A stretch of DNA of 64,000 bases from positions 62,001-126,000 of the forward strand of contig CP089457.1 in NCBI GenBank assembly GCA_026636295.1. Reading direction: 5' to 3'. Shown piece by piece: positions 21,142 through 31,467 of the stretch. Each line of letters opens with the position of its first letter. Positions within the stretch are counted from its first letter, which is position 1. The DNA is from Medakamo hakoo. Its lineage: Eukaryota; Chlorophyta; Trebouxiophyceae; Coccomyxaceae. The translations under genes were made by a program, and so were the position numbers. The notes beneath the pieces are model-generated. The model had not been told where the DNA came from. It searched no databases and worked only from the letters and a program-made list of their open reading frames with translations.

Positions 21142-23163
21142 TCACCGCCGCCCTTCGCCCGACCCGTCCACAAACCGCGCCCGCACGACCAATGGCTCTT
21201 GTCCACTGCCCCCCCTCCAACGCGGCGCCCGCGTGACGCCGGCCAGCCGCCCGCCCTCCCAGACCTCCCACCACCGCACGCCGGGCGCGGCCGCGGTCCA
21301 CGCGACCTCGCCGTCCCCGCGCGCTTGCAAGCCGGCCGCGGCCGGGCCGCCGTCCGCCGCCGCCGCCGCCAGCGTGGGCGGGTGGGAGGACGGCACTGGA
21401 CCCGTGCCAGCTGTCAGAGAGACCAGGCCCAGCCGGGCGTCGACGGCGGCGGCGCCGGGCGGAAAGGCGAGGCGGACGTCGACCGCGGCCGCGCCGGGCG
21501 GCACGGCCGCCGGCGGGGCGGCCGCCTCCACCCAGCCGCCGCCCGGCCCGCGAAACTCCAGCACGGTGAACGGCGGCGCTTTCATGCCAGCGACGACGAC
21601 TTCCAGCCTGGGAGCCGCCGTCCCGGGCCGCCACCAGGCGGCCGCGCGCGCCGCCACCCACCCTCCCGCCACCGCCACGGCCGCGACCGCGGGCAGGCGG
21701 GCGGCCAGGGCCCCGTCGCTCCCGCGCACGGCCAGGCAGCCCCCGCCCTGGAAGGCGCCCGGGTCAGCGCCGTCACCGGCAGCAGCCCAGCCGGCCTCCG
21801 CGTCGGCGCCGCGGGCGTCGGGCGCGATGACGGCCGCCTCCAGGCCGGCGGCCGAGACGCGCACGCGCCCGCCCCCGTCCACCCTGACCGCCGCACTGCC
21901 GGCCGACCACCCGGCGTGCAGGGCCGGGTCGGGCGGTAGGGCGTCGACACACCCTGCGTGGTACCAGCCGGCCGGGCCGGCCCAGGCGCCGGTGAGGAGG
22001 GACGGCGCGCCGCCCTCCCACCACGCCCGCCCCGCGCCCGTGGCAAACGTGGTCGCGAAGCACGCCGTTACCGCCCGCCCGCCGCTGGCTGACGACGACG
22101 ACGCGTCCGCCATGGGCGCCGGCGCGCCCGGCCCGTACGCCGCCGCCACGCCAGCCCACAGCGCCGCATCTCGCACGCGCCAGGCCACGGGCTCCCCGGC
22201 CTCCCACGCCCAGCCGGGCGCAAAGACGGCGAGCGACGCGCCCGCGCCCGCCGCGGCGGCCGCGGCCGTCGCCACGCCGCGGGCGCCGCCCCCGCCGTGG
22301 GAGCCCCGGCCCCACGCGTCCGCGCCCATCCAGACGTGGGCGGGCGGGCGACCCGCAGCGCGCGCGGCGTCCACGGACGCGGCCAGGCAGGCCGTCCCCC
22401 AGGCGTAGTTGGCCCACAGCCCCCCGCTCGCCGCCGCGGCGAAAAAGGCCAGGTTGTGGCGCGCGCACAGCCGGTTGCGCCAGGCCAGCGATCCGTCGAG
22501 CGCGGACAGGGCGTCGTACCAGATGACGCGGCCGCCGTCTATGCGGCGCGCGATGGCGGCGTCCAAGCACGACACAAAGGCCGCGACGGACGCCGCTTGG
22601 CGCGCCCCCGCCACTGCCGCCTCGGCGTTCACCAGCCACCCGTCAAACCCAAACCAGGCCGCGAGCTCGGTGAGGGCGGCGGCGGCGGCCGCGGCGAGGG
22701 CCGGGTCGGCCGCGAGCGACGCCAGGTCCGCTGCCCCGGCCTCCCACTCAAAGATGAGCGTGCCCAGGGACGCGGCGCCCGCCTCGTGCGCGCCGTCCGT
22801 CCAGGCCGGCGGCGGGAGCGTCACACGCTCGTGCGAGAAATAAACCGCCGCGTCGACGGCGTTCCAGGCCGTGAAACGGTAGAAAGGCCGGCCGGAGGTC
22901 GTGGGCGTCCCATCGCCGTGTGGGGCGGCGTCCGGACCGTACGACCCGGCCAGGTCGTGGGCGATGAGGACGGAGGGCGGCGGGGGCGGGGCGGGTTCGT
23001 CGCGGCCGTCGTCCACGCGTCGCGCCCGCCTCCTCCTTCCGACGCTGGCACGGCAGTGCACATCGTCTGGGCGGGCACCAGGTCGCCAGTCCAAGAGGGC
23101 GGCCAGGCTGGGCAGCGGGGCCGCCCGTGGTGGTGGGGGCATTGAAGCTCTGAAGCAGTGCAT
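21142..23163 (-). CDS. Cytosolic endo-beta-N-acetylglucosaminidase (GH85)
   Basis: Intronless, 673 aa from ATG 23163 (a second in-frame ATG at 23142 is equally possible). No signal peptide, as expected for cytosolic ENGase. Landmarks in family order: LAALLDWRPG, LIAHDLAGSYG, YFSHERVTLPPPAW, LGTLIFEW and the active-site stretch FGFDGWLVNAE with Asn179 and Glu181, the GH85 N-x-E pair where Asn orients the oxazoline intermediate and Glu is the acid/base. IWYDALSALDG and NYAWG also fit. A beta-sandwich-like C-terminal region follows. The enzyme cleaves the chitobiose core of N-glycans on misfolded glycoproteins exported from the ER. It shares a 128-base divergent promoter with the PWWP-like gene. 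Confidence 0.9.
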   Translation of the reverse strand: MHCFRASMPPPPRAAPLPSLAALLDWRPGARPDDVHCRASVGRRRRARRVDDGRDEPAPPPPPSVLIAHDLAGSYGPDAAPHGDGTPTTSGRPFYRFTAWNAVDAAVYFSHERVTLPPPAWTDGAHEAGAASLGTLIFEWEAGAADLASLAADPALAAAAAAALTELAAWFGFDGWLVNAEAAVAGARQAASVAAFVSCLDAAIARRIDGGRVIWYDALSALDGSLAWRNRLCARHNLAFFAAAASGGLWANYAWGTACLAASVDAARAAGRPPAHVWMGADAWGRGSHGGGGARGVATAAAAAAGAGASLAVFAPGWAWEAGEPVAWRVRDAALWAGVAAAYGPGAPAPMADASSSSASGGRAVTACFATTFATGAGRAWWEGGAPSLLTGAWAGPAGWYHAGCVDALPPDPALHAGWSAGSAAVRVDGGGRVRVSAAGLEAAVIAPDARGADAEAGWAAAGDGADPGAFQGGGCLAVRGSDGALAARLPAVAAVAVAGGWVAARAAAWWRPGTAAPRLEVVVAGMKAPPFTVLEFRGPGGGWVEAAAPPAAVPPGAAAVDVRLAFPPGAAAVDARLGLVSLTAGTGPVPSSHPPTLAAAAADGGPAAAGLQARGDGEVAWTAAAPGVRWWEVWEGGRLAGVTRAPRWRGGSGQEPLVVRARFVDGSGEGRR

Positions 23164-23291
23164 GCGTTGTGCGCGCGCCTCACACACCCTCTTTCCAGGC
23201 GCGCGCGCGCGCGCGCGCGAGGGAAGAGACAGAAGAAGGCAGACGAGGGAGGGGACGACGCACCGTCCGGCTCCAACACACCCACCAAAAA
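23164..23291. promoter_or_regulatory. Divergent promoter ENGase / PWWP-like gene
   Basis: 128 bases between outward-facing start codons, with a short GC alternating run (GCGCGC..., about 23200-23219) and purine-rich sequence. Confidence 0.45.
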
Positions 23292-24969
23292 ATGAACGGC
23301 CTGTGGCAGTCCATGTGGCAGGGCGCGGCCCCACCGCCACCCCCGCCGCCGGCCGAGGGTGGCGGTGGCGGCGGTGCTGCACCGTCTGCGCCTCCACCGC
23401 TGCCACCGCCGTTCCAGGCGCCACCGCCCGCGGCCACCACCACCGCTCCACCGCCTCGGCCACCCCCACCCCCACCCCCAACGGGCCCACCCGCCCCGGC
23501 CATCGCCCCTCTGGCCCTGGAACAGTGGACGGCCGCGCTCGCCGCCTTGGCACCTCCCGCCGGCGGCGCGCCCGCCCGCCGCATCCCGCCCTTTGAAGCC
23601 GCCATGTTCAAAACGGGCGACGTGCGCGCGTTGCTGGCCTTGCATGGGTGCGCGCCACCGGCTAAAGCGTCTAAAATGGTGCGGGAGGCGTGGGGCGGAC
23701 GAGGGTTGGATGGGACGCGGACGGGAAAAAAGGAGGCAGGGTTTTTTTTTTCGCACCCCTCCCTCCCCTCACGCGTGGGCCCCACGCCCCAACCACCCAC
23801 CCCACGGCCAGGAAACCCTGGAGCTGGTGGAGGGCATGGTCCTGGCGGCGTCCACGGCCATCCTAGGCCGCAACGAGGGCGGCGGCGTGGCGTGTCCGAG
23901 CTACGGCGTGGCCGCGACCGGCGGACGCACCCCCGCGCTCCACCCCTCCCCGACCGATCTGGCCGCCCTCGGCTGGGGCCTGGTGCCGGGGGACGCGTTG
24001 GAGGCGGGGCTGGTGGGCACGGTGGTTGTGCCCGCCTGGCCTGGTGCAGGCGGGCCGGCGGCGGCGGCGGCCCAGCCGCCGCCGCTGCCGCCGCCGTCCC
24101 AGCCACCGCCGCCGTCCCAGCCACCGCCGCCGCCGCCGCCCTGGCTCGGCCCCGCGCTCGCGACCCTCGCCCGCACCGCAGCCGTCGTCGACCCTCCGCC
24201 GCCGCAGCCGCAGCCGCCCGCCAGCCTGGCCGGCCGCCGCATTGCGTTTGCCCTAGTGGACGCCGTGCCCATTGCGGCGGCCGACGGGGCCGACGAGGAG
24301 GGCGGCTCCCTGCCCGTCGGCCTGTACAGCGGCCGCGTGGTCGGCCCCGCGCCCGACCCGGCCGGCCACGGCCCGTGCGGCGCGGGCGGCGTCTGCGCCG
24401 CCCCGCACGCTTGGCACACCGTCCGCGTGGCCCCACCGCCCGGCGGCCGGGGCGCCGCGCGCGCGGCCATGGACCTGGAGATCGACCTGCACCCGCGCCT
24501 GGCCGTGCGGGCGGGCCCGGCCGCGCTGTCCCCGGCGTCCTGGGCCGACGCCGGCCTGGCCGAGGCATGGGCCTTGCTCGCGCCGGTCGCGCCAGCTGGA
24601 GCCGCGGCGGGCGCGGGCGCGGACGGCGGGCGCGCGCCCGCGCCCCCACCCGCCAAAAAAGCCCGGAGCGCGGACACGGCGGGCGGCGAGCCGCTCTCGC
24701 TCGCCTCCCTGGCGTGGGTGTGCCTGGACGGCCGGTGGTGGCCCGCCCGCCGGGTGGGCGGCGACGGGGGCGGGGGCGGCGGGCGCGGCCCGCGCCTGCG
24801 CGTGCTGGGCCTGGGCGCGGACATGTGCGCGTCCTCCGCGCTCACGGCGCCCATCACCGACGCGTTTGAAGCCCGGGCGTCGGGGGCGTCCTTGCCTGCT
24901 CAGGTGGCCGCGGTGGCGGCGGCGCGGGCCGAGCTGGCGCGCCTGGGGTGGGGCGGACCGGAAGAATGA
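23292..24969 (+). CDS. Proline-rich protein with C-terminal PWWP/Tudor-like motif
   Basis: Exons 23292-23678 and 23812-24969 (GTGCGG...GCCAG), 514 aa. The first 70 residues are mostly Pro/Ala with a conserved-looking start MNGLWQSMWQG. Residues about 75-155 form an alpha-helical segment (LEQWTAALAAL, ETLELVEGMVLAAS). Near residue 435, LASLAWVCLDGRWWPARRV looks like a PWWP- or Tudor-type aromatic-cage motif (W-V-x5-WWPA). A nuclear, chromatin-reading role would fit but is inference; I do not recognise the family as a whole. A KKAR basic patch just before the motif could be nuclear localisation. Confidence 0.6.
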
Positions 24970-25026
24970 AGGACGGATGAAAAAAACACGCGAGTCACAA
25001 AACACACTCCTCCCCCCGCCCCTTCT
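24970..25026. terminator. Convergent 3' ends
   Basis: Only 57 bases separate the stop of the PWWP-like gene from the stop of the DHNA-CoA synthase gene, so the two 3' UTRs probably overlap. Confidence 0.5.
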
Positions 25027-25105
25027 TCACGGCAGGCGCGGAAACTTGGAAAAGTCGGGCGGCCGCTTTTCCAGGAAGGATTTTTTACCCTGGGAGTGCG
25101 TGTGT

Positions 25106-25152
<47 letters not shown>

Positions 25153-26504
25153 GCGAGGGAGGGGGAGGGGAGGGCGGCGTGAGCGTGTGGGGATAAAGAG
25201 ACTCCTCCCCGTCCCCAGGCCCCCCTCCCCCCTCCCCCCCTCCCCCCCCTCCCCTCCCCCCCCGCCTCCCTCCCCACACCCCACCCCTCCTCGCACCTCC
25301 GTCCCTTCCTCCGTCTGGTAAAACAGCAGCGTCGCATTGCCACCCAGTTCTTGGAGGCCCGCCCCGCCGTCGTCCACGGCGTTCAGCGCGGCCTTCATCA
25401 CGCGCAGGGCCGTCGGCGAGTTGCGCGCCATCTCCCGGCACCAGGCCACGGTCGTCGCCTCCAGGTCGGCCAGCGGGACGACGGCGTTGACCAGGCCCAT
25501 GGCCAGCGCCTCGTCCGCGCTGTACAGGCGCGCCAAGAACCAGATCTCCCGCGCCCGGCGCTGGCCGACCAGGCGGGCCAGGGCGGACGCGCCGTACCCC
25601 GCGTCGAACGACCCGACGCGCGGGCCCGTCTGGCCAAACACCGCGTTGTCCGCGGCGATGGCCAGGTCGCAGCAGACCTGGAGGACGTGGCCCCCGCCCA
25701 CGGCGTAACCGGCCACCATGGCGACGACCGGCTTGGGCGTGCGCCGGATTTGGACCTGCAAGTCCAGGACGTTGAGGCGGGGGACGCCGTCGGGGCCGAC
25801 GTAGCCGGCGACCCCCCGCGCGCCCTGGTCCCCGCCCGAGCAGAAGGCTTCGGTCCCCGCGCCCGTGAGGATGATGGCGGCCACGGCCCCGTCGTCGCGC
25901 GCGTCCGCCAGGGCGGCCGACAGCTCGGACACGGTCTGCGGCCGGAACGCGTTGCGGACGTCCGGGCGGTTGATGGTCAGCTTGGCCAGGCCCTCCCCCT
26001 CCGCCTTGTGGTAGAGGATGTCGGTGAGGGGGCGGCCGTGCAGGGTGGGGATGGGCCGCCAGGCGGGGGGCGCCGTGGAGACGGGGCCGTGGATGCTGTG
26101 TGCGGGCGGGGGGAGAGAGAGTGTCAGCCGGGCGTGGGGTCTCGGAGGAGGAGGTGTGGGAGGGTCGGGTCGGGTCGGCCGGGGTCGGGGTCGGGGCCAG
26201 GCCGGGGGTGGGGGTGGGGCGAGCTCCACAGATTGGCGGCGCCCCACCCACTCAGGCCGCCGCTGTTGGGGCTGCGCTCCCGTTAATGCGTAGCCTAGAA
26301 CCCGACCCACCCGCGCACCTCCCCAACTCACCGGGCGTAGGACGATCCGGCCGGGCCGGGCGGCGACGCAAGTGGCCCCGCGCCGCCGGCGCGGCCGCCC
26401 GCGGTCGGTGCGGGCGCGGCGGGCGCCGAGGACGAAGGTCCTCCGCTGTCGGAGCTGGTGACGTGGCTGGCCAGTCTGGCCAGGCGCCTGCGGGCGGCGT
26501 CCAT
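25027..26504 (-). CDS. menB: 1,4-dihydroxy-2-naphthoyl-CoA synthase (naphthoate synthase), peroxisomal
   Basis: Exons 26332-26504, 25297-26095 and 25027-25089; phases 2 and 0 agree; 344 aa. Crotonase-fold enzyme closing the naphthoquinone ring in phylloquinone synthesis. Landmarks: [52 protein letters not shown] (oxyanion-hole glycines), [25 protein letters not shown], and the C-terminal [17 protein letters not shown] characteristic of MenB. The N-terminal extension contains RLARLASHV at residues 7-15, a PTS2-like nonapeptide; plant MenB is also a PTS2 peroxisomal protein. The last exon of 21 codons is separated by an intron with a 40-base G run. Confidence 0.95.
25109..25151. repeat. Poly(G) homopolymer in menB intron 2
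   Basis: An almost unbroken run of about 42 G (C on the transcribed strand) just upstream of the 3' splice site of the last menB intron; length in the assembly may be unreliable. Confidence 0.9.
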
Positions 26505-26659
26505 CAGGGAGGTTGCGCGTGCGGCGGACCGGGGCAGCGCTCGCCGGACTGTCCTGGGCCGGGCGTGGTGGGCGTGTGAGCCACGCACGGCGCCTCGGCG
26601 AGCGCGACTCCTGCCCCCCCCTCACTTTCCTTTTCGGACCGCGCACCCACTCGCCAACC
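26505..26659. promoter_or_regulatory. Divergent promoter menB / reticulon
   Basis: 155 bases between outward-facing start codons, GC-rich, no TATA box evident. Confidence 0.45.
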
Positions 26660-27985
26660 ATGGAAAACGTGGACCCGGCCCGCGCGCCGGCGGCGCGTCG
26701 ACGGTCCCGCTTTGGCCTGACGGAGGCCAACGTGATGGTGAGGGTGTGTGGGGGGCGGCGCCCGTCGCAGCCTTCAGCCCGCCCCCCGACGTCGCGCGCC
26801 GCATGCTCCTCCCCGCGCCGCGCCCTCACGAAAAACACGGCCCACGCACGCACACAGGCTCCCACGCCCTCCACGACCACGGCCTTAGAACCGCTGAAAG
26901 CTGCGGCGATGGCTGGGCGCGGCGGCAGCGCCGAACCCGTCCCCGCCACGCCGCCGCCCAGCGTTGGCGGCGTCGGCACGCCCGCGCCCGACGCGGCGCC
27001 ACGCCACCACCACCAGCCCTCAACCTCTGCCTCTCCCTCTTCCTCCCCGCTCGTCCGCCTCCTGACGTGGCGGGATCCGGCCGCTTCCGGCACGGCCTTA
27101 GCCGCGGGCGCCGTCGCGGGCGCGCTGGGAGACGCCCTGCTCGCCGGCGGGTGGGGGTTGGCGGCCGGCTCGCCCGGGTGCGCGCTGCTGGCCGCGGCCG
27201 CCGCCGCCGCCCTGGCCGACCTTGCCCTCAACTCCGCGCGTTCTTTCCTGTTGGGCGACCGGTGGCGGGAGGCCGCGTGTTGGGCGGGCAGCCGTGGCGC
27301 GGCGCTGGCCGCCGAAGCCGCGGCCGGGGCGGTCGCCTCGGCCGCCGCCGCGCGCGACGCGGCCCTCAACCCCGCCGACGCGCGCACGGCCTTGCACGCG
27401 TCCCTGGCCCTGACTGCCATCGCGTGGGCGGCTCGGACAGCGGGCGCGGCCGGGTGGTCGGTCTGGCGCCTCGCGTGGGGCGGCTTCGTCGGCGCCTTTG
27501 GCGCGGGCGGGCTGTGTGCCGCCGCGGCCGCCAGCCCGGCCGTCGTCCGGACCGCCCGGTCGGCTGCCGCAGCGGTGGCTCGCTCCCCCGCGCTCACCGC
27601 GCCCGCCCCGGCCAAAGCCGCGGCCATTGGCGCCGCCACCCTGGCCGCCTGGGCCTGGGCGGGCTGGCCCGGGCGGGCGGCCGGCGTGTTGATTGCCGCC
27701 CTGGCGTGCCGTGCGCACGCTTTGCCGGCCCGCCGGGAAGCGGCCGTCCGCGCGGCGGCGGGGCCAGCGGTGTTGGCGAGCGCGGCGAAGGCCAAGAGAG
27801 TGCTGGCGGGCGCGTGGGCGAGCGCCCGGCCGGGGAGCGGGGGGCAGTGGGGCCACCCGCCCCCGGCCGGTGAGGGCGGCGGTCGTGCGCCTGCCGCGCC
27901 CGCTCCTCCCGGCCACCACCAGCCGCGGCCGCCCGCCCGGCTGGGTGGGGGGGGGATGAGGCCGTACGCGAGCCTGCGTGGGTGA
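26660..27985 (+). CDS. Reticulon-like ER membrane protein
   Basis: Exons 26660-26737 and 26858-27985 (GTGAGG...ACACAG), 401 aa. After a disordered Ser/Pro-rich head of about 110 residues, [20 protein letters not shown] is the classic opening of a reticulon homology domain (D-LLWRDP--SG). Two long hydrophobic Ala/Leu segments follow, the first near residues 130-175 and the second near 220-280, as expected for the hairpins that bend ER tubules. A further weakly hydrophobic pair (about 300-345) precedes a Gly/Pro-rich tail. The family shapes ER tubules and, in plants, plasmodesmata. An alternative internal ATG (MAGRGG) would remove 43 residues without touching the domain. TGTAA at 28006-28010 is a likely poly(A) signal. 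Confidence 0.78.
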   Translation: MENVDPARAPAARRRSRFGLTEANVMVRVCGGRRPSQPSARPPTSRAACSSPRRALTKNTAHARTQAPTPSTTTALEPLKAAAMAGRGGSAEPVPATPPPSVGGVGTPAPDAAPRHHHQPSTSASPSSSPLVRLLTWRDPAASGTALAAGAVAGALGDALLAGGWGLAAGSPGCALLAAAAAAALADLALNSARSFLLGDRWREAACWAGSRGAALAAEAAAGAVASAAAARDAALNPADARTALHASLALTAIAWAARTAGAAGWSVWRLAWGGFVGAFGAGGLCAAAAASPAVVRTARSAAAAVARSPALTAPAPAKAAAIGAATLAAWAWAGWPGRAAGVLIAALACRAHALPARREAAVRAAAGPAVLASAAKAKRVLAGAWASARPGSGGQWGHPPPAGEGGGRAPAAPAPPGHHQPRPPARLGGGGMRPYASLRG

Positions 27986-28169
27986 GTGCGCCTCCCGCCC
28001 GTCCCTGTAACCGGAGGCCGCCGTTCCTCTCTTCTTCACACTTGCTTTGCTCTGGAGCGGCAGACGGCGAAAAGAAACGCGGCCCAGCGCGGCTCGCTCT
28101 TTCCAATGCGTGCGACCCGCGGCGGCCTGGCCGGCCCGGCGGCCCGGCCCGCGCCGACGGCGCCTGCAC

Positions 28170-28190
28170 GGCGCACTCCAGGAGTGCGCC
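28170..28190. repeat. Perfect inverted repeat, 10-bp arms, 1-base spacer
   Basis: GGCGCACTCC, A, GGAGTGCGCC. Arms are exact reverse complements. It lies in the reticulon / 147-aa gene spacer. Confidence 0.9.
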
Positions 28191-28519
28191 GACCTCCCCG
28201 CGCGTCCTCCGACGGCCCTTCATTCTCTGGCGGCGCCGGGGATGGCGCCGAGTGGAAGAAAGCGGCGCGCAGTCAAAAGGGCGACAGCTTTGAGAGGGCG
28301 AACAGAAGGAAAGGCCGCCCGGCCTGGCGGCGGAGCCCTGATGACTCCCCGCTGCGCGACGGCAACAGGGACCGGCTGATCGGGTTCCTCACAGAGCGTG
28401 CGGCGAGGACTCTGGTACGGGTCTTTGTGTGGGGTGAGACTCCGCAAAACGCAGGGCCCGGCGCGTTCCTTGGAGCAGGGCCGGCGGCTCGCGCGGCCAT
28501 CGGTCCAAGCAGCGGTCAT

Positions 28520-28542
28520 GAAAGCCTGGGATCCAGGCTTTC
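28520..28542. repeat. Perfect inverted repeat, 10-bp arms, 3-base spacer
   Basis: GAAAGCCTGG, GAT, CCAGGCTTTC. Exact arms; 151 bases upstream of the 147-aa gene's start. Confidence 0.9.
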
Positions 28543-28693
28543 GAATGCAGGGTCGTGGTGGGGCGTGGCGATCGCTGAACCGGCGGCAGCGCGCGGCCAG
28601 GCTTGCACTGCTGCGCGCTCGCCCCAGCAAACCCTCGCACTCACACACCTACCCACCATCCCATTTCACGCCCACGCGCACCGATGCACACGC

Positions 28694-29255
28694 ATGGACC
28701 AACAACAGGTCTACTACTACAGCGAGCTGGACCCCGTCAAATCGTCGTGGCTGGTGCGTTTTTTTTTGCTGTGGCGTGGGGCGTGGAGGCAGGGGCAAAA
28801 AGAGAGGAGAGAGCTCCATCCCATCACGTCTCACCCCCCCCCCCCAAAAAAAACACCCCGCCGCCCAACAGCTCGCCTTCCTGCGCGCCTACCCCATCCC
28901 ACGCGACGACGGCAACTGGGACGACCTGTCCGGCACGACCTTCATCCGCCGCCTGCTCTCCATGCCCGTCTCCGCCGCCAATGTCACGCCCAAACGGGCC
29001 GCCGTCTACGAGACGAACCGCCGCGCCGGCATCAACCCGCGGGAAGTCGCGACGTCCATCCTGTCCATCCGCTCCCAGTTGGCGTCCGAATTTACAGAAG
29101 ACTTGGCGGACGTCGCGGAGGAAAACGCGCTGCTGATGCGGGAGGCGGCCATGGCGGCGATGGCCAAAACGCTGGCGAGCATGGAAAGCAGCGACGAAGA
29201 CGGCGGCCTGGGCGGCGGGTGGGCGAGCGACGGGCTCAGCAGTGGGGAGGAGTGA
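28694..29255 (+). CDS. Conserved-looking acidic-tailed protein, unknown function (147 aa)
   Basis: Exon 1 28694-28753 (MDQQQVYYYSELDPVKSSWL) and exon 2 28872-29255, across a 118-base intron (GTGCGT followed by a T-run; AACAG). The central part, FLRAYPIPRDDGNWDDLSG followed by TFIRRLLSMP and RAGINPREVATSIL, has the varied composition of a real globular domain, unlike the low-complexity background, and predicts several helices. The end is acidic and Ser/Gly-rich (SMESSDEDGG onward). No membrane segment or signal peptide. I do not recognise the family; the pattern suggests a protein conserved among green algae or plants, which is inference. Confidence 0.68.
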
Positions 29256-29641
29256 TTGATGGGGTTGATGGGATGGGGGAGCATTCTTTGTTGTTGGTGA
29301 CGACGTTTTTGTTGTGATGGGGGCGGGGGGCGTGGTGTCCAGGCGACGAGAGGGGCGGGTCGAGAGCGCACGCAGCGAGCGCCGGTCTTCACTCCACCTT
29401 TCCGAGGAAGGTACGCCACGCGGCACTGGGAGCCTGCACGCGCTCTGCGTTGCTTTCGCCGTGGCCCGCGAACACCACACCACTCCGTGACGGACAAAGA
29501 CGACGGAAAGAAGCGACGCCCGCTCGCCGCCGGCGGGCCGGGTGGCAGGCCTCGGCGACGCATGCGCGCGCGCTCCCGCTTCTCCATTCGCCACGCCGTC
29601 CTCACACACACTGTCACCCACGCCACACAGCCCACCCAACC
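29256..29641. other. Spacer between 147-aa gene and secreted-protein gene
   Basis: 386 bases, tandem orientation; mixed GC, T-rich near the 3' end of the upstream gene (29280-29320). No gene, signal or repeat recognised. Confidence 0.4.
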
Positions 29642-30894
29642 ATGCGCTCCCTGTTGCTATTCACGCTCTTTGCGGCGGCGGCGGCGGCCGCTGCGCCCGC
29701 GCCGGCGGCGCAGGTAAGAAAACGGAAAAACGCGAGTGTGCGGGTGGGCACGACTGCCCAGAAGCCGACGACGGCGGGCGGGCCTACACCGCTCTCCCCA
29801 CCCCCACGCTCCGTGAGCGCGCGCATGGAAGAGAGAATGTGGAGTAGGCACAGCGCCCGCGCGCCGCGAAGAGGAGGAAGGGAGCGCCCGTCGCGGAAAC
29901 ACGCACTCCTCCCCTCACGCTCCCTCCATCCCACTCTCTCCTCCTCCGCCCACCCGTCCCACACAACCAGCCCTCCCACGCCGCCCCGGCCTGCCCGTGG
30001 GCCTCCCTGTACGACATCCGCGTCGACGCCGCCGCCCAAAAAGCCAACGTCGCGGCTGTCGCCACGGCGGACGACCCGGAATCGCCCGCGGCCCGCCCGG
30101 CCGACGTCGTCGTCGTCCACGCGGCCGCTGCGCCGACGGGCGGCTGCTCCGTGCCCGGGTCGCCGCCGCCCATCAGCCCGGCGGCGGCCAAGTCCCTGCC
30201 GCGCGTGCCGACCGCCCTGAAATCCAGCCTGGCCCCCCTGCCGGAGAGCAAGCCGGCCGAGCCGGCGGAGGCCAAGGCCGGGTCCGCGCCGTCGCGCCAG
30301 CAGCTCATGCCCCCCGGCCCGCCCGGGCCCATCCCGTACAACGCCCTGATCATCAAGAACAACTACACGGAAAACATTTACATCGTGGCGGCGGGCGTGG
30401 AGTTTACGCGGCCCGGCTACTATTACGGCGTCCCCGCCCAGACGCCCGCCGACCGGTGGGCGGTCCGTGGGTGGTGCGTTTTTGTTTGGCACCCAGCCGC
30501 CGCCGCCGCCCTCACACCCCGGCCTGCCCTCGCCCCCCACCCCCGCCAACTCACGCACGCCACGCCCACCCCCACCCAACCCACCCCCAGGTACGTCGCC
30601 AAGCCCCAGGAACTGGTCCAGGTCTTCACGACGCGGGCCAACAAGGCGTGGTACTACGCCCAGACCAACTCCGGGTCCAAGGTGTGGAGCGCGCCCGGCG
30701 GCGGCGGCGTCGTCGTCGACCCGCTCGACGTCCCCTTCTCGACCGCGGCGGGCGGGTACGTGTCGCCCTATACCACGTCCCCCCCGCCCAGCCCCGTCAT
30801 CCAGCCGTACCACATGGCCCAGGCCGACTTCACCAACGGCCTCTTCGACGCCGTCAACATGGACTTGGTGATCGCGTTGGGCCCCAACAACTGA
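29642..30894 (+). CDS. Secreted protein of unknown function (286 aa)
   Basis: Exons 29642-29713, 29971-30455 and 30591-30894; phases 0 and 2 agree. Exon 1 encodes exactly a signal peptide (MRSLLLFTLFAAAAA up to the PAAQ end). The mature part starts with ACPWASLYDIRV, a Pro/Ala-rich linker to about residue 130, and then a compact domain beginning PGPIPYNALIIKNNYTENIY and continuing TRPGYYYGVPAQTPADRYVAK, ELVQVFTTRANKAWYYAQ, ending FDAVNMDLVIALGPNN. The Tyr/Thr/Asn-rich, beta-strand-like composition differs from neighbours, and an N-linked glycosylation sequon (NYTEN) is visible. Few cysteines. I do not recognise the family; an extracellular or cell-wall protein is inferred from the signal peptide only. 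Confidence 0.72.
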
Positions 30895-31467
30895 GGGAGA
30901 TCTCTCAGGGAGGGGGGGGGGGGCACGCGGGGCGTGTGGCGCGTGGTGTGAGCGTGGTGAGGGAGGGAGGCGTTGAAGCGTGAGAGAGAGAGAGAGAGGG
31001 AAAGGGACGGACTGTTTTTTTTCTTCGACCTGGAGTGCGGTGTGGATGGAAAAGTTTTTCGTCACGCAAGAAAGGAATCGAATCGTTTTTTGTTTTCACA
31101 CAAAGCACACGCAACGCGCTCGTTGTTTCGCTCTTCTCTCCCACGCATTTATGTTGGTAAAAAAGGGAGGGGGGGGCGAGTGGCGGCAGAGCCACCCAGC
31201 CGCGGAGGGCGGGGCTCTGGCCACCTCCACCCACATCCCTTCTCGGCACGCACACACACACACACCACGCACACACGCACGCTCTCTTCTTCGCTTCGCC
31301 AGCACCAGCACCACCAGCAGCAGACAAAGCACACTCACACCCCCTCCCACCCACCAAAAAAAGAAAGGACGCGCGCGCCACGCCAAAAAAAGCAACCCCT
31401 CGACATCTCTCCCATCCTTCCGTCCTTTCCTCTCTCTCAACCACGCTCACCCACACTCTCTCCTTAT
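30895..31467. terminator. Long convergent 3' region
   Basis: 573 bases between two stop codons. It includes a poly(G) tract (30912-30922), a GA repeat (30982-30998), T-runs at 31014-31022 and a CA repeat (31253-31264). It is noticeably richer in A/T than the surrounding genes. No coding signal recognised. Confidence 0.45.

Larger units (their letters stand above)
27986..28693. other. Large spacer with two perfect inverted repeats
   Basis: 708 bases, the longest gene-free stretch apart from 7331-8081. It contains the reticulon poly(A) signal and two short perfect inverted repeats (28170-28190 and 28520-28542). Open frames cross it on both strands but none has a recognisable domain. A TGATGA/CTGA pair near 28338-28380 is too weak to call a C/D snoRNA. 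Confidence 0.45.

Noticed and set aside
28330-28390. Possible C/D-box snoRNA (TGATGA followed by CTGA)
   Set aside because: The base before TGATGA is not a purine, there is no terminal stem and no host-intron context.
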